Assembly: GCA_014155875.1 (NCBI GenBank)
Contig: JACEFZ010016110.1
Location: forward strand, 24,767-88,766
Direction of reading: 5' to 3'
Length of the DNA: 64,000 nt
Origin: Cepaea nemoralis
Taxonomy: Eukaryota; Mollusca; Gastropoda; Stylommatophora; Helicidae
Positions within the stretch are counted from its first letter, which is position 1; the number at the start of each line of letters is the position of its first letter. The notes under the pieces are model-generated. The model saw only the letters and a list, made by a program, of their open reading frames with translations, was not told the origin of the DNA and searched no databases. A program made the position numbers and the translations under genes. This document shows positions 14,861 to 23,830 of this stretch, one piece after another.

Positions 14861-16495
14861 ACACGGGATGAGCAGAGAAACGCAGGGTGAACAGAGAAAC
14901 ACTGGGTTATCAGAGAAACACGGTGTGAACAGAGAAACACTAGGTTATCAGAGAAATACGGGGTGAACATAGAAACACTAGGTTATCAGAGTAACACAGT
15001 GTGAACAGAGAAACACTAGGTTATCAGAGAAATACGGGGTGAACATAGAAACACTAGGTTATCAGAGAAACACGGTGTGAACAGAGAAACACTGGGTTAT
15101 CAGAGAAATACGGGGTGAACATAGAAACACTAGGTTATCAGAGAAACACGGTGTGAACAGAGAAACACTGGGTTATCAGAGAAATACGGGGTGAACATAG
15201 AAAAACTAGGTTATCAGAGAAACACGGTGTGAACAGAGAAACACTAGGTTATCAGAGAAACGCAGGGTGAGCAGAGAAACGCGGGGTTATCAGAGAAACA
15301 CTGGGTTATCAGAGAAACACGGGGTGAACAGAGAAACACTAGGTTATCAGAGAAACACGGGGTGAACAGAGAAACACTAGGTTATCAGAGAAACACGGGG
15401 TGAAAAGAGAAACACTAGGTTATCAGAGAAACACAGGGTGAACAGAGAAACACGGGGTGAACAGAGAAACATTAGGTTATCAGAGAAACACGGGGTGAAC
15501 AGAGAAACACTAGGTTATCAGAGAAATACGGGGTGAACAAAGAAACACTAGGTTATCAAAGAAACACGGGATGAACAGAGAAACACTAGGTTATCAGAGA
15601 AACACGGGGTGAACAGAGAAACAAGGGGTGAACAGAGATACACTAGGTGAACAGAGAAACACTAGGTTATCAGAGAAACACGGGGTGAACAGAGAAACAC
15701 GGGGTGAACAGAGAAACACTAGGTTATCAGAGAAACACGGGGTCAACAGAGAAACACTAGGTTATCAGAGTAACACAGGGTGAACAGAGAAACACGGGTG
15801 AACAGAGAAACATTAGGTTATCAGAGAAACATGGGGTGAACAGAGAAACACTAGGTTATCAGAGAAACACGGGGTGAACAAAGAAACACTAGGTTATCAA
15901 AGAAACACGGGATGAACAGAGAAACACTAGGTTATCAGAGAAGCACGGGGTGAACAGAGAAACAAGGGGTGAACAGAGATACACGAGGTGAACAGAGAAA
16001 CACTAGGTTATCAGAGAAACACGGGGTGAACAGAGAAACACTAGGTTATCAGAGAAACACGGGGTGAACAGAGAAACACTAGGTTATCAGAGAAACACGG
16101 GGTGAACAGAGAAACACTAGGTTATCAGAGAAACACAGGGTGAGCAGAGAAATACGTGTGAGCAGAGAAACACGGGGTGATCAGAGAAACACGGGGTAAA
16201 CAGAGAAACACTAGGTTATCAGAGAAACACGGGGTGAGCAGAGAAACACGTGTGAGCAGAGAAACACGGGGTGATCAGAGAAACACTAGGTTATCAGAGA
16301 AACACGGGGTGAGCAGAGAAACATGCAACAAGGAAACACGGGGTGAACAGAGAAACACTGGGTGAGCAGAGAAACACTGGGTGAGCAGAGAAACACGGGG
16401 TGAGCAGAGAAACACAGGGTGAGCAGAGAAACACGGGGTGAGCAGAGAAACACGGGGTGAGTAGAGAAACACAGGGTTATCAGAGAAACACGGGA
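14861..16495. repeat. 38-bp array (dimer of the 19-bp unit)
   Basis: Alternating 19-bp halves AGAGAAACACTAGGTTATC and AGAGAAACACGGGGTGAAC. Where one half repeats, the array slips back to 19-bp periodicity (for example 15640-15720 and 16330-16460). A single ATGCAACAAGGAAACACGGG stretch at about 16322-16341 is a relic of the 34-bp form. Confidence 0.93.
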
Positions 16496-16612
16496 AAGAC
16501 CAGGTTGGGAGAGTGGCTTCAAGTCCAGGATATTATCTGTGAGGTCTTCGTGTTGGCTGCTGCTACTAGGTCGGGGTGCCGCCTGCAGCCTGGTGTGTTT
16601 CAGCCCTCGTCA

Positions 16613-18435
16613 CATCTGGCACTCACTCACAGCTGGCACGCACCCATAGCTTGCACGCACCCACAGCTGGCACGCACCCACATCTCTCTCCACAGCTGGC
16701 ACGCACCCACAGCTCTCTCCATAGCTGGCAAGCACCCGCAGCTCTATCCACAGCTGGCACGCACCCACAACTGGCATGCACCCACAGCTCTCTCCACAGC
16801 TGGCACACACTCACAGCTCTCTCCACAGCTGGCATGCACCCACCGCCCTCTCCACGGCTGGCATACACCCACATCTCTCTCCACAGCTGGCACGCACCCA
16901 CAGCTCTCTCCACAGCTGGCAAGCACCCGCAGCTCTATCCACAGCTGGCACGCACCCACAACTGGCATGCACCCACAGCTCTCTCCACAGCTGGCACGCA
17001 CCCACAGCTCTCTCCACAGCTGGCACACACCCACAACTCTCTCCACAGCTGGCACGCACCCGCAGCTCTATCCACAGCTGGCACGCACCCACAGCTCTCT
17101 CCACAGCTGGCATGCACCCACCGCCCTCTCCACAGCTGGCATGCACCCACAGCTCTTTCGACAGCTGGCACACACCCACAGCTCTCTCCACAGTTGCCAC
17201 GCACCCACAGCTCTCTCCACAGCTGGCACGCACCCACCGTCCTCTCCACAGCTGGCACGCACCCACAGCTCTTTCGACAGCTGGCACGCACCCACAGCTC
17301 TCTCCACAGTTGGCACGCACCCACAGCTCTCTCCACAGCTGGCACACACCCACCGTCCTCTCCACAGCTGGCACGCACCCACAGCTCTCTCCACAGTTGG
17401 CACGGACCCACAGCTCTCTCCACAGCTGGCACACACCCACAGCTCTCTCTCGACAGCTGGCACACACTCACAGCTCTCTCCACAGCTGGCATGCACCCAC
17501 CGCCCTCTCCACGGCTGGCACACACCCACATCTCTCTCCACAGCTGGCACGAACCCACAGCTCTCTCCACAGCTGGCAAGCACCCGCAGCTCTATCCACA
17601 GCTGGCACGCACCCACAACTGGCATGCACCCACAGCTCTCTCCACAGCTGGCACGCACCCACAGCTCTCTCCACAGCTGGCACACACCCACAACTCTCTC
17701 CACAGCTGGCACGCACCCGCAGCTCTATCCACAGCTGGCACGCACCCACAGCTCTCTCCACAGCTGACATGCACCCACCGCCCTCTCCACAGCTGGCACG
17801 CACCCACAGCTCTTTCGACAGCTGGCACACACCCACAGCTCTCTCCACAGTTGCCACGCACCCACAGCTCTCTCCACAGCTGGCACGCACCCACTGTCCT
17901 CTCCACAGCTGGCACGCACCCACAGCTCTTTCGACAGCTGGCACGCACCCACAGCTCTCTCCACAGTTGGCACGCACCCACAGCTCTCTCCACAGCTGGC
18001 ACACACCCACCGTCCTCACCACAGCTGGCACGCACCCACAGCTCTCTCCACAGTTGGCACGCACCCACAGCTCTCTCCACAGCTGGCACGCACCCACCAT
18101 CCTCTCCACAGCTGGCACGCACCCACAGCTCTTTCGACAGCTGGCACGCACCCACAGCTCTCTCCACAGTTGGCACGCACCCACAGCTCTCTCCACAGCT
18201 GGCACACACCCACCGTCCTCTCCACAGCTGGCACGCACCCACAGCTCTCTCCACAGTTGGCACGCACCCACAGCTCTCTCCACAGCTGGCACACACCCAC
18301 AGCTCTCTCTCGACAGCTGGCACGCACCCACAGCTCTCTCCACAGCTGGCACACCACACCCACAGCTCTCTCTCGACAGCTAGCACGCACCCACAGCTCT
18401 CTCCACAGTTGGCACGCACCCACAGCACACCCCGC
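16613..18435. repeat. 29-bp array with 657-bp higher-order copies
   Basis: About 62 copies of a 29-bp unit made of CTGGCACGCACCCACAGCTC plus TCTCCACAG. A distinctive series of variants (CCGCCCTCTCCACGG, ACATCTCTCC, CCCGCAGCTCTATCC, CCCACAACTGGCATG) starting at about 16810 recurs in the same order from about 17467, so a block of about 657 bp was duplicated. Confidence 0.95.
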
Positions 18436-18459
18436 CACGGCAGTTGAACATTATACAGA

Positions 18460-18700
18460 GTAGGCTGTAAAGTCGCTGTCGTGGCAAAGATGGACACCAC
18501 GCCACGGTAGACAAGGCCTGTAACTGTGGATGAAATCTGTCTAGAGCACACCAGCGTTACACATCCGGCTATGGTAGATAGAGCCGGTAACTTTGAATGA
18601 AATCTGTCCACAGCTCGCTGCTGTCCAGAGCACCTGTAGAGACGAGATTCCCAACTCACGCCTGTAGAGACCAGACAGTGTTACACACATGTGGCATACC
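18460..18700. repeat. diverged two-copy repeat
   Basis: GGTAGAC/TA..G.CC.GTAAC.. followed by ..GATGAAATCTGTC occurs near 18504 and 18570, spacing about 66 bp. The 3' part also carries single copies of CCTGTAGAGACGAGA and ACGCCTGTAGAGACCAGA, related to the 21-bp array at 19074. Confidence 0.6.
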
Positions 18701-18734
18701 AATGGCTTAGATGTCAGAAATAACATACAGTGTC

Positions 18735-18860
18735 AAGCAATGATATACTGGGGCGCCCCTTATATGAGCAATGATATACTGGAGTGTCCTGTATATGAGC
18801 AATGATATACGGGGGTGCCCCTTATATAAGCAATGATATACTGGAGTGTCACAAACAGCT
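18735..18860. repeat. 31-bp repeat, 4 copies
   Basis: CAATGATATAC(T/G)GG starts at 18738, 18769, 18800 and 18831. Two half-variants, GGCGCCCCTTATATGAG and AGTGTCCTGTATATGAG, alternate, suggesting duplication as a 62-bp dimer. Confidence 0.93.
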
Positions 18861-19073
18861 GAGAGGAGATCATGGTGTCAGTGATGAGGAAGCCACACCA
18901 GCCTGAACTAACTCATTTTGATGGAAACATTGGCTATGGTATTGCCAAAGTCACACAGAGTGGCAGAAGTCTATCAATTCATGGCGTGGCCATACTGTCA
19001 GAAATAAACAGCATACACAATGACAGTTCTCCCCAACATCCCTCCACAGCCAGAGCACAGACTTGACAACAAG

Positions 19074-19263
19074 CACCTGTAGAGACGAGACTCACGCCTG
19101 TAGAGACGAGACTCACGCCTGTAGAGACGAGACTCGCGCCTGTAGAGACGAGACTCACGCCTGTAGAGGCGAGACTCACGCCTGTAGAGACGAGACTCAC
19201 GCCTGTAGAGACGAGACTCACGCCTGTAGAGACGAGACTCACGCCTGTAGACACGAGACTGAC
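19074..19263. repeat. 21-bp repeat, 9 copies
   Basis: Nearly perfect copies of CTGTAGAGACGAGACTCACGC (first positions shift by phase). Only single substitutions separate copies, so this array is young. Its seed word is found unamplified 440 bp upstream. Confidence 0.95.
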
Positions 19264-20284
19264 GTACTTACTCAATGTAATAGATTCCGTAGTGAGGATC
19301 TTCGACTTTCTCCCAGCCAAAGGGAAGTTCTGAAAATAGACAAGTGAATATATGTATGTCGAATAAACATAATCAGCGTTATGTTTATGGCACTGAAATT
19401 ATAGCAACACAGTGTTATGTTGATGACATAGTTTATAGCAACACAGAGTTATGTTGATGATCATACAGCTTATAGAGAAACAGAATCGCAATCACCAGAA
19501 GTAATAAACAAGAAATCCCACGGAGAGCTAAGAATCACATGGACAGCTAAGAATACCATGGACAGCTAAGAATACCATGGACAGCTAAGGCGACCAGTAT
19601 TCAAGAAATATACGAGGACTATTTGTGATTCAACAGTGGAGAGTGCATGGTTTAGTTGTTTTGTTGTGGGAACCAGGATGACAACTGGCACGTCACACAA
19701 CTACAACACCACACTGCCATCATGTAGTGCCGCGGTAACCTGGCCGTCGTGGGTTGGAGTTCGCATCCGGTCAAGTGTATTCTGAAATGTAGCCAGATGC
19801 CAGGTTGTCTCAGCCTCATGGGGGAACCGTGAATTGTGTCACGGCGGCCGGCGTCACCCCATCCACGTCATCCCATCCGCGTCACCCCATCCACGTCATC
19901 ACTCGAGTCCCAGAAGCTGGATACAAATATGGGGGGGAGCAACATATGTCCGGCATGCTCCATGGCATGTACAAGGTCTCTTTGATTTGACTGATCTGCA
20001 TTTGATCACGTGATACAATAAACAACACACACAAATGTTGTGACCTTGATGTTGTATATGACCACGACTGACATGCCTATCACGTGATCACTTCACCATC
20101 ATCCGGGTTTTGTTTACTTCCGCCAGTCACCTGTCGCGCGGCTTCTCGTGCGTGACATCTGGCGCCATAGGGGAACTAACCACGCCGCCGTGACCACACA
20201 GCTGCTAATATGAATTACCTTCCAAGAGACAAAAGCATCCCCTTGAAATCCAGGAGCTTCCTCCTCCGGTTGGTCTACGGACAT
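19264..20284. other. unique island with short repeats and promoter-like motifs
   Basis: No assured gene. It holds a ~37-bp unit repeated two to three times (19380-19470), a 19-bp unit GACAGCTAAGAATACCATG three times (19520-19590), and CCATCC(A/G)CGTCA-type repeats (19860-19900). Palindromic E-boxes ATCACGTGAT lie near 20004 and 20076. CpG-rich DNA at 20100-20200 includes TTTACTTCCGCC, which resembles an ETS site. A weak minus-strand exon candidate is listed separately. Confidence 0.5.
20219..20274 (-). CDS. weak internal exon candidate (unidentified)
   Basis: On the minus strand, TGTCCGTAG precedes and GTAATTC follows a 56-bp stretch that stays open and reads QPEEEAPGFQGDAFVSWK after two leading bases AC. 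The donor is acceptable (GAAG/GTAATT); the acceptor lacks a good pyrimidine tract. It would take a phase-1 donor, and the exon at 35250-35331 ends in phase 1, so G+AC would give Asp. The opposite strand also has an ATG at 20212 with about 46 open codons. No family is recognised, and this may be coincidence. Confidence 0.22.
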
Positions 20285-20448
20285 TCTTGGTTCACATTGT
20301 CACGTTCTTGGCAAACACTGTCACGTTCTTGGCAAACATTGTCACGTTCTTGACAAACATTGTCACGTTCTTGACAAACATTGTCACGTTCTTGACAAAC
20401 ATTGTCACGTTCTTGGCACTGTTCTTGGCAAACATTGTCACATCCTTG
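20285..20448. repeat. 21-bp repeat
   Basis: Seven to eight copies of CACGTTCTTGGCAAACATTGT with GACAAAC variants; the last copies are disrupted. Confidence 0.93.
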
Positions 20449-20464
20449 GTCATGACGAGATTTA

Positions 20465-20560
20465 GGGGGGGGGGGGGGGGTCTCCCACTATTTGGTTTTC
20501 CGAGTGTTGTTAGGTCTCCCACTATTTGGTTTTCCGAGTGTTGTTAGGTCTGCCACTATT
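20465..20560. repeat. poly-G run and 34-bp repeat
   Basis: A run of about 16 G (20465-20480) precedes two full copies and one partial copy of a 34-bp unit containing TCTCCCACTATTTGGTTTTC (starts at 20481 and 20515). Confidence 0.9.
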
Positions 20561-20594
20561 TGATTCTCCCTGTGTGTTCCAGACTTGTCTAGCA

Positions 20595-21325
20595 ATCCTC
20601 TTCTGCAGCCCGTCTCTCATCCTCCGTTGCAGCCCGGCGTCTCTCATCCTCCGTTGCAGCCCTGGGTCTCTCATCCTCTGTTGCAGCCCGGCGTCTCTCA
20701 TCCTCTGTTGCAGTCCGTCTCTCATCCTCCGTTGCAGCATGGCGTCTCTCATCCTCCGTTGCAGCCCTGGGTCTCTCATCCTCTGTTGCAGCCCGGCGTC
20801 TCTCATCCTCCGTTGCAGCCCTAGGTCTCTCATCCTCCGTTGCAGCCCTGGGTCTCTCATCCTCTGTTGCAGCCCGGCGTCTCTCATCCTCCGTTGCAGC
20901 ATGGCGTCTCTCATCCTCCGTTGCAGCATGGCGTCTCTCATCCTCCGTTGCAGCATGGCGTCTCTCATCCTCTGTTGCAGCCCGGCGTCTCACATCCTCC
21001 GTTGCAGCCCGGCGTCTCTCATCCTCTGTTGCAGCCCGGCGTCTCTCATCCTCCGTTGCAGCATGGCGTCTCTCATCCTCTGTTGCAGCCCGGCGTCTCT
21101 CATCCTCTGTTGCAGCCCGGCGTCTCACATCCTCTGTTGCAGCCCGGCGTCTCACATCCTCCGTTGCAGCCCGGCGTCTCACATCCTCTGTTGCAGCCCG
21201 GCGTCTCTCATCCTCCGTTGCAGCATGGCGTCTCACATCCTCCGTTGCAGCCCGGCGTCTCACATCCTCCGTTGCAGCATGGCGTCTCTTATCCTCTGTT
21301 GCAGCCCGGCGTCTCACATCCTCCA
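20595..21325. repeat. 27-bp satellite
   Basis: About 27 copies of a 27-bp unit containing CTCTCATCCTCCGTTGCAGC plus CCGGCGT; variants are CATGGCGT, CCTGGGT, and CTCACATCC. Since 27 is divisible by three, both strands carry open frames of up to about 300 codons with nine-residue repeats (for example RMRDAGLQQ on the minus strand). There is no independent sign of translation. Confidence 0.95.
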
Positions 21326-21459
21326 AGCATGGCCTGGCCTTGTTCTGTACATCAGCAGTTGTATCAAGATGTGCCGTGAGAATAGCACTGACAGTGACAG
21401 GATAGAGGACGAAGTAAGATCAGGGAGTGAGAGAGACGGATAGAGAGGGGGTGGGGTGC

Positions 21460-21462
21460 AAG

Positions 21463-21534
<72 letters not shown>

Positions 21535-21592
21535 GCAGAGAGACAGACAAAGACAGAGCAAGAGAGAGAGAGAGACTGAGAGAGAGAGATTT
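21460..21592. repeat. (AG)n microsatellite
   Basis: Pure AG from about 21465 to 21529, then degraded AGAC/AGAG up to a poly-A run at 21592-21603. Confidence 0.95.
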
Positions 21593-21603
21593 AAAAAAAA
21601 AAA

Positions 21604-22375
21604 ACAACAGATATAAGAAATCTGGACAGACAGGAAAAGATTTTAACTATTTATGAATGAAAGGGAGGGATTTAATACAACCCGGAAATTGAAATATGAC
21701 AGAAAAATGATAAAACGCAATGTGTAGAGACAAAAGAACAATAAACTTGTTTTCATGCAGCAAAAGACAGAGAGTGAAAGAATGACGAAGACAGAAGCAA
21801 GCAAAATACGAGAGCATGCGTAGAGAGAAAGAAAGAAACAACATAAAAGACAGACATGCGCCAGTTACAAATAACCGTAAGTATATGTAAAATCAAACGC
21901 TCGTAAGACGGAACCAGCGTTAAACGAGATTACCTTAGCGTTTCCAGCAGATTACTGCCAAGGTCGAGGAGAACATGAAAAAAGCTAATTAAAGAAACGA
22001 AACAATTTTCCAAGATGAGTTGACGGTAATGAGTAATCCTAGTTGTTCACATTTAGCAACCCAAAGGGCGGAGGAGGGAAACGCACTCATACACAAAAAC
22101 ACGCACACGCAGATCCGTGGCTGGAAACATCTGAGAGTCTGTTGAATCGCCTGTACAGCTATGCCAGAGAGGAGAGGAAACTCGGGCTAAATGGTCTGAG
22201 CTTGAGGGGAAAATATCACGGTAGGAACACACCTCAACTATACACCGACCGGCACGCACAGGAGGGGACATCAGATCTGTTACACGTCGTAGGAAATGGA
22301 GGGGAGGAGGGGGAGAGGGAGGAAGAGGCAAATAAAAGAACATGGCAGAAGGGAAGGAAGGATAGGTAAACAAAA
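21604..22375. other. unique sequence, no confirmed gene
   Basis: A-rich non-repetitive sequence. A stretch at about 22110-22213 on the plus strand (WLETSESLLNRLYSYAREE and onward) reads protein-like and ends at CACG/GTAGGA, but the upstream AG has no pyrimidine tract, so I do not call it as an exon. Confidence 0.4.
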
Positions 22376-22508
22376 CAGGAACCATCGGAGGCGGGGAGCG
22401 CGGGAGTATTGTGAGCCGTCTGCCAAGAGTTCAGCTTGTGTGCGCTATCTGTTCACCTTGACACAAACTGAGACTGCCGGCGGTTCTCAACCTGGGCGGG
22501 CCGTGTCT
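22376..22508 (+). promoter_or_regulatory. possible GC-rich promoter / 5' UTR
   Basis: GC- and CpG-enriched sequence (GGAGGCGGGGAGCGCGGGAG near 22387) immediately before the signal-peptide-like ATG at 22509, set in an otherwise AT-rich region. No TATA box is seen. Promoter function is inferred only from composition and position. Confidence 0.25.
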
Positions 22509-22588
22509 ATGGCGGATCTCAGGGCCATAGTCGTTGTTGGGTTTGCTGTGTGTGTGTTTGTGGGAGTGGGGAGTCAGCCGGAGGCACG
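22509..22588 (+). CDS. candidate first exon encoding a signal peptide
   Basis: An ATG in good context (TCTATGGCG) starts MADLRAIVVVGFAVCVFVGV followed by GSQPEA. This is a textbook secretory signal: short N-region with one Arg, 13-15 hydrophobic residues, small residues at a plausible cleavage point before QPEAR. The frame is cut by a stop at 22590, but a GT donor (CACG/GTAACA) at 22589 would remove it. The downstream exon was not found; the following kilobase is a LINE remnant. A chance hydrophobic frame over a GT-rich stretch is the main alternative. Confidence 0.4.
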
Positions 22589-22649
22589 GTAACATAAGTT
22601 TCCTGGGGAGGCTGGCAAATTATACTGCAGGTATTGAGGGGCATCCTCT

Positions 22650-23497
22650 GCTGGAGAAGATATGGCAGGAATCAAGATTGGGGAACGATAGGCCTACATC
22701 AATAACATTAGATATGCAGATGATACAGTCTTGATTGCCGACAGTGAACAGTACCTGCAAAATTTAGTAGATGTGGTTGTTACACACAGTGAACAACTAG
22801 GGCTAGAATTGAATTGTAATAAGACACAGATTATGGTCGTCACTGGGAAGAAGGAAATACCACAATGTGATATACGAGTAAATGGGCATATTCTTAAGCA
22901 AGTGAATCGATACAGTTATCTCGGAACAGTCATAACATCTGATGGGAGATGCCTTGAAGAGATTAGAACAAGAATTGCCATTGTGAAGGTAGCCTTTTGC
23001 AAGATGAAAAACATACTGACCAATAAAAAGATATCAATTGAAACGAGAAAAAGTGTTGCAGTGCTACATAGAACCTATACTTTTGTATGGATGTGAAGCG
23101 TGGACAATGAGCAGTCAGGCTGAAAAACATCTGATGGCTGTGGAAATGTGGTTTCTGAGGAAAATGCAAAGAATACCATGGACAGACAGAAAAACCAATG
23201 AACAAGCCCTTCAAGAAACAAATGAAGATCGTAAACTGATTAGAGACATTAGACGTAGACAGTCAAAGTTGTTTGGGCATGTTATGAAAAGAAATGAATT
23301 GGAGAACTTGGTGACAACTGGCAAGATCGAAGGGAAGAGACCAAGGGGAAGACCGAGAAGTAAATACCTGGATGGCTTGGCCACATGGCATGGTCGAGAC
23401 AGGAACACGGAACTGATCCACGACTCTTGTAATCGAGTGAGATGGCAGAACATGACCGCCCACGCTTATCGGCGTGGCACATGATGGATGGATGGAT
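22650..23497 (+). mobile_element. LINE (non-LTR retrotransposon) remnant, RT 3' half
   Basis: Reverse transcriptase fragment. The frame carries GIKIGER, then a stop (TAG at 22689), then the palm motif NNIRYADDTVLIADSE with catalytic YADD at about 22713, the RT tail RYSYLGTVITSDG, then ILLYGCEAWTMSSQ and RMPW-like RIPWTDRKTNE segments and a terminal GKIEGKRPRGRPR basic stretch. A one-base frameshift in the A run at about 23046-23054 splits the two halves. After the stop at 23482 a short (ATGG)n tail follows, as in RTE/BovB- and CR1-like elements. The finger domain and endonuclease are missing, so this is a dead 5'-truncated copy; RTE-like is my best guess for clade. Confidence 0.9.
22731..23484 (+). 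pseudogene. reverse transcriptase pseudogene (two frames)
   Basis: Coding part of the LINE remnant. Frame 1 runs to about 23050 (C-terminal palm and thumb). Frame 2 from about 23055 to 23484 carries thumb and C-terminal tail, ending in AYRRGT. The known role is target-primed reverse transcription. This copy lacks the upstream RT blocks and endonuclease, has an in-frame stop just before YADD and one frameshift, and cannot be active. Confidence 0.88.
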
Positions 23498-23599
23498 TAA
23501 GGGGCAAGGACCCCGTTTCTATGGCACCATCTCTGAATAGATAAATGGCTCTAAGTGGCTATTTTCTGAACAAAGCAACATTTCACGCCATAGACCGCG

Positions 23600-23830
23600 T
23601 CCAGTTCCACGCTGGCGATAGTTTTGCCCCTGAACACTGAGTTGGAGCCTGGACAATAATACCTACACCCTGTCCAGGATACTGGACAATGACACCCACA
23701 CCCTGTCCAGGAGACCGGACAATAACACCTACAACCTGTCCAGGATACTGGACAATGACACCCACACCCTGTCCAGGAGACCGGACAATAACACCTACAA
23801 CCTGTCCTGGAGACCGGACAATGTAGGAAA
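23600..23830. repeat. 33-bp repeat (66-bp dimers)
   Basis: Copies of a 33-bp unit with CTGTCCAGGA(T/G)A and GGACAAT(A/G)ACACC; TGTCCAGG lies at 23671, 23704 and 23737. Two alternating versions (ACCTACAACC / ACCCACACCC) show a 66-bp dimer. Confidence 0.92.

Noticed and set aside
12249..14902. Three ~550-870-codon minus-strand frames across the 19/34-bp arrays
   Set aside because: All three frames encode the same Ser/Leu/Phe/Pro repeat, as expected when the unit length is not a multiple of three and lacks stops.
16457..18447. Overlapping long frames on both strands in the 29-bp array
   Set aside because: Same peptide repeat in every frame; a repeat artefact.
19735..19800. Additional tRNA-derived SINE head (GGAGTTCGCATCCGG)
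   Set aside because: Only a B-box-like word; no A box at the right spacing, no second copy seen.
20589..21326. Possible repetitive protein (nine-residue RMRDAGLQQ or EDERRRAAT repeats)
   Set aside because: Both strands and more than one frame are equally open, with no flanking unique coding sequence or splice signals.
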